NCBI GenBank assembly: GCA_051005135.1
Contig: JBPCJQ010000108.1
Location: 1-64,000, forward strand
DNA length: 64,000 bases
Reading direction: 5' to 3'
Origin: DATAQC01 sp051005135
Lineage (GTDB): Bacteria; Actinomycetota; Acidimicrobiia; Acidimicrobiales; AC-14
Shown here: piece by piece, positions 54,562 through 63,436 of the stretch
Layout: every line of letters starts with the position of its first letter
How positions within the stretch are numbered: the first letter of the stretch is position 1
Notes under the pieces: generated by a model
What the model was told of the DNA's origin: nothing
What the model saw: only the letters and a program-made list of their open reading frames with translations
The model's database searches: none
Program-made: the position numbers and the translations under genes

Positions 54562-57399
54562 ATGTCGGTCCCCGCGAAGCGTCTTCTCACCAGCAGATGG
54601 ACGGCGTTCGCATCGCTGGCGGCAGCGGTGGTGGGCTTCGCGGGAGCGTGGACGCGCGGCGATCTGCTGATCGACGGCCCGGGCATGACCCTCTACGTGC
54701 GCCTGGTCCTAGATCACCTCGTTGCCCATGGGAGGGTGGGCTACTGGATGCCAGAGCTCTGGGCGGGCACACCAGTGTGGGCACTCGGCCCCTCGCTCCC
54801 AATACTGCTCCTGGCACCGTTGGCGGCCTTGTTCGGCGCCGCCGGTGCAGTGAAGGTGGGCATCCTTGCCCTGCAGGTCGCCGGTGCCTGGGGGGCCTAC
54901 ACCCTGGCTCGCGCTCTCTGGCACGACACCGCCGCCGCCCTGGTCGCCGGTGTGGTGTATGGGCTCGACCCTCTCGTGATCTCCCACGCCGCCCTGATCG
55001 GCAACGAGGGCGTCGTCGGTGTCATCGCCGCCGCGCCCTGGCTCGTTTGGAGCCTCAGGCGAGGCCTACGGGGAGACGGCACGCGCTACCTCGTGGCAGC
55101 AGGGCTGGTGGCCGCCTTCGCCATCCTCCACCAGGCGGAGTCCGCCTACGCCCTGCTGCCGCTCTGTGCGCTTGTCGTGGTCCTGGAGGCACGGCGGACC
55201 CGGTGGGACGGCGCCGAGATCACCGCTCGCCGGTTCCTCGGACGGGTCGGTCTGGTGGTCGGAGTGAGCTTTGGCGCCATCGCCCACTGGCTGGTGCCGT
55301 TCTTGGTGCTGCACAAGTGGTTCGTGCTCTCGCCCCGTGCGCTGGTACAAGGTGAGCTGCTCTCCGGGCTCGCCAACACGGTGGCCACAGAGCCGGGTCT
55401 CTTCCTCCATCGGTCGGGTGGCCTTCACGGCGTGGTGACCCCCGTTAGACAGAACCTGATCGCCCAGGTCCAATACCTGGGCTGGGTGCCCGTCGGCGTG
55501 ACCATCGTCACCGCTCTCCTCCTCGCCCGGCGCGACGACGAGCGCACCCTCTCCGCCGTGCTCCTCGCCTCCGCCGTCGCGGTGTGGATGTCCACCGGCG
55601 CTGTGTCCCTGGCTGAGGGGGGGCCGGTGATGCGGGGGCAGGTGATGTCCATGGCCCTGACCGGCCTGGTTGCCGGGGCCCTGCTGGGTGGGTTCGTCCG
55701 CCGGCTGAGCCTGCGCCGAGCCAAGGCCCCGGTGCTCGTGGCCGCGGCCGCCTTTCTCTTCGCTGTTCCTTACCTACGACCCTTCGTGCTGGCGCAGCGG
55801 GTGGTGCCCTTCCTGTCCAGCATCCGGTTTCCCCGCTTCTATGTCATCGCGGTGCTCGGCCTTGCCCTGGGCACGGCGTGGCCAGTGAGCCTTGTCCACA
55901 GGTGGCTACGCCTCCACCGGCCCCGCCTGGCCGGCGTCGGCAGCGCCGCCCTCGCTGTCGCCGTGACCATTTTGGTGGTGGTCGATGCCTGGCCCTACCG
56001 CAGCTTCTACCGTTTGCGGGCTCCCGCCCGCGCTGCCGCCTACCGCCAAGCCGCCGCCACGTTGGCCAGCCGGCCGCCGGGGTCCCGTGTCGACCCGGCG
56101 ACCTTCGATGCAAGTCCCGTTAGCTCGCTTCAGGGCACGGGCGCCTACCTGACATTGGGATGGCCTCATGCCGTCGCCAGCGCCCAGGTATGGCGCCTTA
56201 CGTTCGAGGCCGCGCTGAGCCCCGGCGGTTATGCCGCTCGTGCCCTAGGCCTATCGGCCACCAGCTACGTAGCCAGCGAGCAAATCGACCGACCGACCAC
56301 CGCTTTGGCGGCGGTGACCGCCTTGCGGCTCACGCCCAACCCCGCCAGCCTGCCGGTGGTGCGAGCCTACGACCAGTCAGTGGTGGTGGGCGACCGTTCC
56401 ATCGCCCCCGAGCTGGCCGTCGCCCTTGCTCACCACAATGTGGGAGTCGTTACTGGCGGACATCAAGCGGCGCGTTCCTCGGCGGCCACCGTAGTAGGAG
56501 AAGTGCTGGAGAAATCAGCGTGCGGCCAACCGTCGATGACGAAGCCCTCGGCAGGCTTGGCTGGCGAGGTGAGCACGGCGTGCGCGATGCACCGGTGGCT
56601 CTCGAGCGTGCTGTTCGGCGCTGACCTCGTGGACACCGACAGGATGCCGGGGGCTCGCTTCCGGGCAACGGCGGACAGCCTTCGCGGTCTGAGCGTCTGG
56701 TTCCACGATCCGCCCGGGCAGAGCCAGCTCGTGATCCATGAGTTAGCACCTGACGGCACCACTGCGGGTCGGGAGGTAGCTCGGGTGGACTCCTCGGGCA
56801 CCGACGACAACGGGATGAGCTTCTTCGGCTTCGACCCCGTCACCGACTCCGCCGGCAAGTCTTACGTGTTCGACGTGGAGTGCCCCGACTGCTTCAGCGA
56901 GCTGGCACCACAGATTGTCGTCGAACGGGGCGCCGGTCGCCGCGGCAACCTCCTGTTGAAGGGACGGCTCGATCCCACCCGGACGGCCGCGTTCGCGCCT
57001 GTATACGACCGACCGGCCCCGGCAGCCCCGTCGAGCACCAAGCTCGACGCCCGCCGGCTGGCACCGGGCCAGTGGCAGGTCAAGACATCCGGAGCTCGAC
57101 CGGCGCTGGTGGTGGTGGCCGAGGCCTACTTTCCGGGCTGGCAGGCCAGAGTTGACGGTCGTCCCGCTCCCGTGCTCGAAGCCGACGGCGCCTTCCTCGG
57201 GGTAGCGATCGGCCCCGGCGTCCACAATGTCACCCTCGACTATCATCCGCCGGCCGCCGTCGGCCTCGGCCGGCTGATCACGGCCGCGACGTTGGCCGTG
57301 CTCACTATCCTTGGCCTCCGATCACTAGCCGGGCGACGCCGCCGGGCGCTTCGGGTGACGTCGTCCAGGATCGATACCAGGAACCGATTGCGGTTGTGA
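54562..57399 (+). CDS. Giant YfhO-like GT-C membrane protein
   Basis: 945 aa from ATG 54562 (GTG 54559 directly before is also possible). About 12-13 membrane segments in residues 15-480, opening AAAVVGFAGAWTRGDLLIDGPG, with an early loop GYWMPELWAGTPVWALGP and PRFYVIAVLGLALGTAWPVS. A long extracellular C-terminal part (about 485-905) ends with VVVAEAYFPGWQARVDGRPA and HNVTLDYHPP, the YfhO signature, and a final membrane helix. YfhO proteins glycosylate teichoic-type polymers in firmicutes from undecaprenyl-phosphate sugars. Tandem paralogue follows at 57540. Donor and acceptor unknown here. Confidence 0.83.
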   Translation: MSVPAKRLLTSRWTAFASLAAAVVGFAGAWTRGDLLIDGPGMTLYVRLVLDHLVAHGRVGYWMPELWAGTPVWALGPSLPILLLAPLAALFGAAGAVKVGILALQVAGAWGAYTLARALWHDTAAALVAGVVYGLDPLVISHAALIGNEGVVGVIAAAPWLVWSLRRGLRGDGTRYLVAAGLVAAFAILHQAESAYALLPLCALVVVLEARRTRWDGAEITARRFLGRVGLVVGVSFGAIAHWLVPFLVLHKWFVLSPRALVQGELLSGLANTVATEPGLFLHRSGGLHGVVTPVRQNLIAQVQYLGWVPVGVTIVTALLLARRDDERTLSAVLLASAVAVWMSTGAVSLAEGGPVMRGQVMSMALTGLVAGALLGGFVRRLSLRRAKAPVLVAAAAFLFAVPYLRPFVLAQRVVPFLSSIRFPRFYVIAVLGLALGTAWPVSLVHRWLRLHRPRLAGVGSAALAVAVTILVVVDAWPYRSFYRLRAPARAAAYRQAAATLASRPPGSRVDPATFDASPVSSLQGTGAYLTLGWPHAVASAQVWRLTFEAALSPGGYAARALGLSATSYVASEQIDRPTTALAAVTALRLTPNPASLPVVRAYDQSVVVGDRSIAPELAVALAHHNVGVVTGGHQAARSSAATVVGEVLEKSACGQPSMTKPSAGLAGEVSTACAMHRWLSSVLFGADLVDTDRMPGARFRATADSLRGLSVWFHDPPGQSQLVIHELAPDGTTAGREVARVDSSGTDDNGMSFFGFDPVTDSAGKSYVFDVECPDCFSELAPQIVVERGAGRRGNLLLKGRLDPTRTAAFAPVYDRPAPAAPSSTKLDARRLAPGQWQVKTSGARPALVVVAEAYFPGWQARVDGRPAPVLEADGAFLGVAIGPGVHNVTLDYHPPAAVGLGRLITAATLAVLTILGLRSLAGRRRRALRVTSSRIDTRNRLRL

Positions 57400-57539
57400 T
57401 CGAGGGCCCTACGAGACGACTATCGTTATGGTCCTTTAGATTGATCTATATGAGAGTGTTTGATGACGGTCTGACCACATCGCTTGTCATGGGGTGGCGA
57501 CTCGACCGGCACCGGCACGCTGGATAGGTTGAGCGACAA
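57400..57539. other. AT-rich spacer between tandem paralogues
   Basis: 140 bp. Its first half (about 57419-57460) is unusually AT-rich for the window, with TATCGT, TTTAGATTG and CTATATGAG, perhaps an additional promoter or recombination scar. No gene or clear hairpin. Confidence 0.4.
57525..57530 (+). promoter_or_regulatory. -10 hexamer TAGGTT before YfhO-like gene 2
   Basis: TAGGTT is 9 nt upstream of GTG 57540, fitting the leaderless pattern and supporting that start. Confidence 0.4.
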
Positions 57540-60467
57540 GTGATCGCCGACCCGCCGGGTGATCCCCTTGCAGCGCCGGCGAACGATTCTGCGTCGGAAG
57601 TATCATCCCCGGAGACGCGCCGCCAGGCGTGCAGCCTTTCGGGTGCCCTAAGGAGCACGTGGGCCAGCTTTACCTGCTTAGCTGTGGCTGTCGTTGGCTT
57701 CGCGGGAGCGTGGGCGCGGGGCGCACTCCTGATAGACGGCCCGGGCATTGCGATCTATGTGCGCCTCGCCCTGCACCATCTCGTGGCCAATGGCCGCGTC
57801 TCTTATTGGATCCCCGAGATGTGGACGGGCACGCCGGCGTGGGCCCTCGGGCCGTCGTTCCCCGTGCTCGCTCTGGTCCCCTTGGCTGCCCTGGTGGGTT
57901 CGGTCACCGCGGTGAAGGTCGCTATTCTCGCCCTGCAGATAGCAGGCGCCTGGGGTGCATGGGTGCTCGCCCGATCACTCTGGGACGACGGCCCCGCAGC
58001 GTTCCTCGCCGGTTTGGTGTATGGCCTGAACCCCATCGTCATCTCCCATGGTGCGCTGGCCGGCTCCGAGACCTCGATGGGGGTGATCGCTGCTGCGCCC
58101 TGGCTGGTGTGGAGCCTGCGACGAGGGCTCCGGGGCGAGGGCACTCGCTATCTGGTCGCTGCGGGGCTGGTCTCGGCGTTCGCCGTCCTACAGGAGGCAG
58201 AGTTCGCGTACGGGTTGGCCGCTCTCTGCGCCTGTCTGGTGGCCATGGAAGTGGGGCGGATCAGGCAAGCGCTGTCCGACGCCTCCGCACGTCGCCTCGC
58301 GGGCCGGGCCGCGCTGGTGGTGGCCGTATGCCTAGGAAGCATCGCTCACTGGTTGCTCCCCTTCCTGAGCCTTCACCAATGGTTCGTCCTGTCACCCCGG
58401 CCGTTGGTGGAGGCAGACCTGGTTAGGGGCATAGGAAACACGGTGGGGCGGGAATTGGGAATCTTCCTGCACCGGACCACGCTCGATGGAGTGGTTACGC
58501 CCGACCGCGGGGGCCTGGTAGCTAGTGTGTTCTACCTGGGTCGGGTTCCCGCAGCTTTCACGGCGCTCACCGCCGTCCTGGTGGCCCGACGGCGGGAAGA
58601 GCGCACGTTGACGGCTGTGCTCCTCGCCTCAGCGGCAGGGCTATGGATGTCCACCGGAGCGGTCTCGTTGGCGGCAGGGGGACCCGTTCTCCGCCGGAAC
58701 GTCCTGGGCCTCCTCCTAGCGGGGCTCGTGGCGGGGTTGATCGTTGGCGGGTTCTTGCGCCGTCTCGAACTGCGGCGCGCAACGCTCCCTCTGGCAATCG
58801 CCGTGGCCTGCTCACTGTTCTTGGCCCCTTATGCGTCACCCTTCATCCTGCTCAGAGGGGTAGTACCGCTTCTGTCGAGTATCCGATTCCCTCGCTTCTA
58901 CATCCTTGCCGTCCTCGGCGTAGCCCTGGGAACGGCCTGGCCAGTCGCCCACTTCCGCCGGTGGTTCCTAGCCGGTCACCATCGAACGGCGAAGGCGCTA
59001 GCGGGCGCCCTGGCTGTGGTGGTCGCGGCGGCAGTGATGGCCGACGTGTGGCCGTACCGCAGCTTCTACCGCCTGAAGCCGCCGCCTTCGGCCGCCGCCT
59101 ATCGGCAGGCAGAGACGACTCTGGCGCAACGACCAATGGGGGCAAGGATTGCCATCGGTTCTGTGGATCCGCGCATCGTGAGTACCCTCCTGGACAAAGG
59201 AGCGGAGCTTTCATCGGGCTGGCCCCATCCCGTGGCAGGCGTCCAGGTGTGGCGGCTTACGGTCGGCGCCTTGCTGGGAGGACCGCCGGGCTACAGCAAC
59301 CGGGCGTTGGGCCTGTCGGCCACCGCCTACTCGATCAGGGAGATACCCATACGGCAGGGAACCGCCTCCCAAGCGGTAGCTCATGTGAACGTTCTGGCCA
59401 ACCCGACGAATCTGCCGCTGGTTCGCACCTACGATCAAGCGCTGGGGGTACAGGATCCATCGATCGCCGCTGAGCTGGCAGTGGCCATGGCTCACCGCAA
59501 CGTGGGCACCGTTGTGGGCGGCCCTGCGGTCTCTCGATCCCTGGGGCGCCTCGCCTTTGCTGCACCGGTTCCGGCGAGAGCGTGCAGTGACCACTCGATG
59601 ACCCGGCCCCTAGGCGGGTTGGTCAGAGAGGTGGACATCGCCTGTGCCCTGCGCCCTTGGCTGGAGGCCGGAGTCGGCGGCCAAGAGCTGTTCGGCCTCG
59701 ACAAAACTCCGGGAGCGAGCTTTACCGCCAAGTCGAACGGCCTCCGGGGGGTCAGCGTATGGTTCTTCGACCCGCCGGGCGACGCGGAGCTGGTCCTGCG
59801 CGAAGTAGCACCCAACGGCGCTCCGGGACCTGAGGTCGTCCGAACCAAGGTGTCGAATGTCGATGAGAACGGCTTGACCGAATTCCGCTTCGATCCCATC
59901 GCCGACTCGGCCGGGAAGCGCTACGTATACGACGTTGAATGCCCTACCTGTTACACGGAGCTTGAGCCTCAGACGGTTGCGAGCGTCGCGCCGAACGGTT
60001 CCGGCAATCTCCTGTTGAACGGGAGCCTGGACAGCAAGCACCTCGCCGCCTTTGCCCCTGTCTACGACCGGGCGTCTCCGGCTCAGCCGTCGGCCACAAG
60101 GGTGGACACGCGGCGGCCCGCTCCCGACCGCTGGCAGATACGGACCTCGGGCGACCGACCGACGCTCCTGGTTGTGTCCGAGGCCTACTTTCCCGGATGG
60201 CGAGCGCGTGTCGACGGGCACAGCGTTCGAGTCCTACAAGCCGACGGGGCCTTCATCGGAGTGCTCCTTGAACCAGGCGAGCACCAGATCGTCCTGGAGT
60301 ATCCTACCCCTACTGCCGCCATCGTGGGGCGGATGATCACCGCCGTCACGCTGATAGGGCTGATCATCGCTGGCCTGGGATCACGGGCCAGGCGACGACG
60401 ACACGCACTCGAAGTGGGCCCCCCATCGGTCGAGCCGTCGGGGAAGGATGCCCTCGGCGCGGGATAG
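57540..60467 (+). CDS. Giant YfhO-like GT-C membrane protein, paralogue
   Basis: 975 aa, GTG start. After a hydrophilic 45-residue N-terminus it follows the preceding gene block by block: AVAVVGFAGAWARGALLIDG, WIPEMWTGTPAWALGP, SSIRFPRFYILAVLGVALGT, YRSFYRLKPPPSAAAYRQAE, YDVECPTCYTELEPQ and VVSEAYFPGWRARVDGHSVR. Both conserve the pair of Cys in VECP.C. The duplication is tandem and direct. Its last 87 bp overlap the convergent methyltransferase gene. Probably moves a lipid-linked sugar onto an envelope polymer; specificity may differ between the copies. Confidence 0.85.
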   Translation: MIADPPGDPLAAPANDSASEVSSPETRRQACSLSGALRSTWASFTCLAVAVVGFAGAWARGALLIDGPGIAIYVRLALHHLVANGRVSYWIPEMWTGTPAWALGPSFPVLALVPLAALVGSVTAVKVAILALQIAGAWGAWVLARSLWDDGPAAFLAGLVYGLNPIVISHGALAGSETSMGVIAAAPWLVWSLRRGLRGEGTRYLVAAGLVSAFAVLQEAEFAYGLAALCACLVAMEVGRIRQALSDASARRLAGRAALVVAVCLGSIAHWLLPFLSLHQWFVLSPRPLVEADLVRGIGNTVGRELGIFLHRTTLDGVVTPDRGGLVASVFYLGRVPAAFTALTAVLVARRREERTLTAVLLASAAGLWMSTGAVSLAAGGPVLRRNVLGLLLAGLVAGLIVGGFLRRLELRRATLPLAIAVACSLFLAPYASPFILLRGVVPLLSSIRFPRFYILAVLGVALGTAWPVAHFRRWFLAGHHRTAKALAGALAVVVAAAVMADVWPYRSFYRLKPPPSAAAYRQAETTLAQRPMGARIAIGSVDPRIVSTLLDKGAELSSGWPHPVAGVQVWRLTVGALLGGPPGYSNRALGLSATAYSIREIPIRQGTASQAVAHVNVLANPTNLPLVRTYDQALGVQDPSIAAELAVAMAHRNVGTVVGGPAVSRSLGRLAFAAPVPARACSDHSMTRPLGGLVREVDIACALRPWLEAGVGGQELFGLDKTPGASFTAKSNGLRGVSVWFFDPPGDAELVLREVAPNGAPGPEVVRTKVSNVDENGLTEFRFDPIADSAGKRYVYDVECPTCYTELEPQTVASVAPNGSGNLLLNGSLDSKHLAAFAPVYDRASPAQPSATRVDTRRPAPDRWQIRTSGDRPTLLVVSEAYFPGWRARVDGHSVRVLQADGAFIGVLLEPGEHQIVLEYPTPTAAIVGRMITAVTLIGLIIAGLGSRARRRRHALEVGPPSVEPSGKDALGAG

Positions 60468-61079
60468 GGCTACCCAAGCCCAGCGATCACCCGCAGGGAG
60501 CGCCCACGCTCCAAACGATACGAGGCTGTGCTGTCGCTGATCGACGATGGCGAGCCCCGCGGCCCGGACCATTGCCACCAGGGAGGCTGCCGTGAACCGT
60601 GATCGTACTGCCACCCCGTCCCAAGCCGGCCAGAGTCTTCGGCCCACGCGGACGATCGGGTTGTCCTCCACCGTCTCAGCCATCACGATATGGCCGCCGG
60701 GACGCAGAACCCGCCGCACCTCGGCCAGCGCCGCCTCGGGGTGCTCCAGATGGTGCAGGACATGTATGCACCAGACGAGGCGTACGCTTCCATCGGCAAC
60801 CGGAAGGTGGCTGGCGTCGGCCACAGTCACGGGGGCCTGACGCCCTGCTTCCGCTGTGCGCGCCGGGTCATCCTCGATCCCGATCGGCCGTAGGCCGGCT
60901 GACGCCATGCGCCGCAGCCAGTAGCCGCGGCCGCAGCCCAGGTCGAGCACAGGTCCGCCGGCACCCAGCGCCCAGAGGCGTGTCTCCAGCCACCGGTTCA
61001 GCGGCTCGTCCCTGTCGGCAGAGTAGCGCTTGCCCGGTCCCGGCGGGAGGGAGGCGGGCAACCTCACTTGCGCCTCCAC
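60381..61079 (-). CDS. Class I SAM methyltransferase (Methyltransf_11 type)
   Basis: 232 aa. VLDLGCGRGYWLRRMASAG is the SAM-binding loop, PIGIEDDPARTAEA the ribose-binding acidic end, VADASHLPVADGSVRLVWCI and HVLHHLEHPEAALAEVRRVL the later motifs. C-terminal part has WALPAGDRWAWVALSRAEG. Substrate not recognisable; sugar, lipid or small-molecule methylation are all open. Its start overlaps the end of the small membrane-protein gene by 16 bp, so the two are coupled. Its 3' end runs 87 bp into the convergent YfhO-like gene. Confidence 0.88.
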   Translation of the reverse strand: MEAQVRLPASLPPGPGKRYSADRDEPLNRWLETRLWALGAGGPVLDLGCGRGYWLRRMASAGLRPIGIEDDPARTAEAGRQAPVTVADASHLPVADGSVRLVWCIHVLHHLEHPEAALAEVRRVLRPGGHIVMAETVEDNPIVRVGRRLWPAWDGVAVRSRFTAASLVAMVRAAGLAIVDQRQHSLVSFGAWALPAGDRWAWVALSRAEGILPRRLDRWGAHFECVSSSPGP

Positions 61080-61324
61080 CCACCGCGGCCCAGAGAGAAG
61101 GCAAGACCCGCAGCGCCTCCCGCGCCAACCACTCCGCCCACCCAGAGTGGCGGTCCCGGCGGCCCCGGCACGCCGGACGACGACATCGACGTCGCCTGCA
61201 GGGCGACGGTCGCTCTTCCTCTATGGTTAAGCCCTAACCTCGACGAGGGCAATCCCAGTGCCACTGCCGTTAGCGCTACAGCGCCGGTAATCCGGAGACC
61301 GTGAAGACTTCGCAGGTGGGTCAT
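61064..61324 (-). CDS. Small membrane protein
   Basis: 86 aa from ATG 61324 (frame opens at 61360). N-terminal hydrophobic segment LRITGAVALTAVALGL, an external Ser/Gly/Pro part, then a second hydrophobic segment PPLWVGGVVGAGGAAGLAFS and a basic end GRGGWRRK. The shape (exported, one C-terminal anchor) is like small surface proteins. TAGGCT 5 nt upstream supports the start. Unknown function; coupled to the methyltransferase. Confidence 0.6.
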   Translation of the reverse strand: MTHLRSLHGLRITGAVALTAVALGLPSSRLGLNHRGRATVALQATSMSSSGVPGPPGPPLWVGGVVGAGGAAGLAFSLGRGGWRRK

Positions 61325-61329
61325 GCTCA

Positions 61330-61339
61330 AGCCTAGGCT
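61330..61339. promoter_or_regulatory. Palindromic shared -10 AGCCTAGGCT
   Basis: AGCCTAGGCT is a perfect 10-bp palindrome. It reads TAGGCT on both strands: on the minus strand 5 nt before ATG 61324, on the plus strand 38 nt before ATG 61378. A single element may therefore serve both divergent genes. Confidence 0.45.
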
Positions 61340-61377
61340 GCCCCAACGTCTTTGCCCCAACGCCCCGCAGGAGTCGC

Positions 61378-62358
61378 ATGATCGACCAGACCCGAATTGA
61401 CCGGTACGAGCCCTTGCTCAACGCCGTTGCTCTACCGGTTCGGCCCTGCGTGGGCATCCTAATACCCACGCATAATGACGGTTCCAACGTCGGTCCCCTC
61501 CTGGAGCGGGTGCTGGAGGAGCCCGCGGTCAGCGAGGTGGTCGTCGTGGCCAGCGGTTGCGACGACGAAACGGTGCCGATCGTCTCGGAGGTGGCAACTC
61601 GTACTGGCGACCGCGTTCGCCTCTACGTGGAGGCCGAACGCTCGGGGAAGGCGTCGGCCGTCAACTTCGGACTACGTCACTTGACGACGCCATACGCCGT
61701 CGTGATCTCAGGCGACGTGCTTCCCGATGCTGGTGCCATTGCCAAGCTGCTCGACGCCCTTGCGGTCCCGGGAGTCGGGCTAGCGGGCGGCAGACCGGTC
61801 CCGGTCAACGATCCAGGCTTCCCCATTGGACATGCCGTCCATCTTCTTTGGCGCCTGCATCACCGGCTGGCCCAACGCCAGCCAAAATTGGGAGAGATGA
61901 TCGCCATCAGAAGTGAGGCCGTCGTGGCGTTGCCCCAAACGTCCGTCGACGAGGCGTGCTTCCAGGCCATCCTCGAGACATCCGGTTGGCGCTCGGCCTA
62001 CGTGGCAGATGCGGTCGTGCGCAATCGAGGTCCGGAGACGCTCGCCGACTTCGTACGCCAGCGCCGCCAGATCCACACCGGTCATCTTTGGCTCCGCCAG
62101 AAGCAGCACTATGCGGTTCCCAGCCTCCACTTGGGCTTGCTTGCCCATGAGCTGTGGTGCGATCTGCGGGCTGACCGACAGCGAGTTCGCCCCCGCCAGC
62201 TAATGTGGACAGCGGGCACCGTGGTGATCGAAGGCTGGGCCCGGCTCCTCGCTCACCTCGACTACGCCAAAGGGAAGGAAGACCATGTCTGGCCGATGGT
62301 CCAGAGCACCAAGGGCTCGCCGACTGACCCGGACGGCGTGGGCCTTCGCGGCGTCTAG
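61378..62358 (+). CDS. GT2 glycosyltransferase
   Basis: 326 aa, ATG with CAGGAG upstream. VGILIPTHNDGSNVGPLLER, VVVASGCDDETVPIV, ERSGKASAVNFGLRHL and AVVISGDVLPDAGAIAKLLD form the GT-A donor half; the usual DxD is SGD. VDEACFQAILETSGWRSAYV and DFVRQRRQIHTGH resemble the ED and QxxRW-like acceptor motifs of processive GT2 enzymes, but no clear membrane helices are seen. The end overlaps the radical SAM gene by 74 bp. Product unknown. Confidence 0.8.
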   Translation: MIDQTRIDRYEPLLNAVALPVRPCVGILIPTHNDGSNVGPLLERVLEEPAVSEVVVVASGCDDETVPIVSEVATRTGDRVRLYVEAERSGKASAVNFGLRHLTTPYAVVISGDVLPDAGAIAKLLDALAVPGVGLAGGRPVPVNDPGFPIGHAVHLLWRLHHRLAQRQPKLGEMIAIRSEAVVALPQTSVDEACFQAILETSGWRSAYVADAVVRNRGPETLADFVRQRRQIHTGHLWLRQKQHYAVPSLHLGLLAHELWCDLRADRQRVRPRQLMWTAGTVVIEGWARLLAHLDYAKGKEDHVWPMVQSTKGSPTDPDGVGLRGV

Positions 62359-63436
62359 CTCTTGGCGGGCCCGAGGATGGCCTCGACTACTTCCCGTCAA
62401 CGTCGTAATCAGCACCAACTTCCGCTGCAACTTCCGCTGCGAGACGTGCAACGTCTACGAACGCAGGGTCAAAGAGTTGGATGCCTACGAGTGGGAACGC
62501 GTCTTCGCGTCCATGGGCCGTACGCCGGCATGGATGACCTTTAGCGGCGGTGAGCCATTCCTCCGGCGGGATCTGCCCGACATCATCCTTTCGGCTATGC
62601 GTCACTGCCAGCCTGCGGTGGTCAACATACCCACCAACGGCTGGTTCACCGATCGGATTGTAAAGGGTGCAGAGCAAATCTGTGCGGGAAACCCCGATAC
62701 CCAGCTGGTGATCAATCTCTCCATCGATCACCACGTGCCCGAGCACCACGACGCCATCCGTGGTGCCCCCGGGTCCTGGCCCCGCCTGATGAAGACATTG
62801 CAGGGCCTACGCGCCCTCGACATGCCCAACCTCACGGTCGGTGTACACACTGTCGTGTCCAAGTACAACGAGCACGACTTTCCCGCCATCACAGAAGGCC
62901 TGGCCACCCTGGGGGCCGACTCCTACATCGCCGAGCCCGCCGAGGAGCGGGTGGAGTTGCAGACCCTGGGCACCGGCATCGCACCCCAAGCCTCCCGCTT
63001 CGCCACTGCGGCCGCCGCCGTCCTCGACGCCGAGGAGGCGGCGAGTGGCACAGTGGCCAGAATGGCCAGGGCTCTGCGGGCCGAGTACTACGAGCGGGTG
63101 ACGAGATATCTCGGTGGAGACGCTACCGCCATGCCCGTGTGCCATGCCGGCTTCCTGTCGGTCCACATGGTTGCCGACGGTGACGTGTGGTCTTGTTGCG
63201 TGCTATCACGGTCCTTCGGCAACTTGCGCGACGCTGACTTCGATTTCCGTAAGGTCTGGTTCTCCGCCAAGGCCGAGGAGTTTCGCACGTGGATGCGTGA
63301 GCGGCGCTGTGCCTGCCCCCTGGCCAATGCCGCTTACACCAACCTGCTGGCTGAGCCGGGTGCCTCCAGTCGCATTGCCACAGCCATGGTGAAGGCACCC
63401 AAGCGGATTCCAGTTGTGGCAGCTGCGAGCGAATGA
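62285..63436 (+). CDS. Radical SAM protein with SPASM-like C-terminus
   Basis: 383 aa from ATG 62285, inside the preceding gene. NVVISTNFRCNFRCETCNVY holds the CxxxCxxC cluster that binds the SAM-cleaving [4Fe-4S]. MTFSGGEPFLRRDLPDIIL is the GGE motif; VVNIPTNGW and VINLSIDHHVPEHHDAIRG follow. The C-terminus has SVHMVADGDVWSCCVLSRSF and RRCACPLANA, Cys pairs like a SPASM auxiliary cluster. Such proteins modify peptides, sugars or cofactors. Placement between a GT2 and an NAD epimerase suggests sugar or glycolipid chemistry, but no peptide substrate gene is evident. Substrate unknown. Confidence 0.85.
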   Translation: MSGRWSRAPRARRLTRTAWAFAASSSWRARGWPRLLPVNVVISTNFRCNFRCETCNVYERRVKELDAYEWERVFASMGRTPAWMTFSGGEPFLRRDLPDIILSAMRHCQPAVVNIPTNGWFTDRIVKGAEQICAGNPDTQLVINLSIDHHVPEHHDAIRGAPGSWPRLMKTLQGLRALDMPNLTVGVHTVVSKYNEHDFPAITEGLATLGADSYIAEPAEERVELQTLGTGIAPQASRFATAAAAVLDAEEAASGTVARMARALRAEYYERVTRYLGGDATAMPVCHAGFLSVHMVADGDVWSCCVLSRSFGNLRDADFDFRKVWFSAKAEEFRTWMRERRCACPLANAAYTNLLAEPGASSRIATAMVKAPKRIPVVAAASE

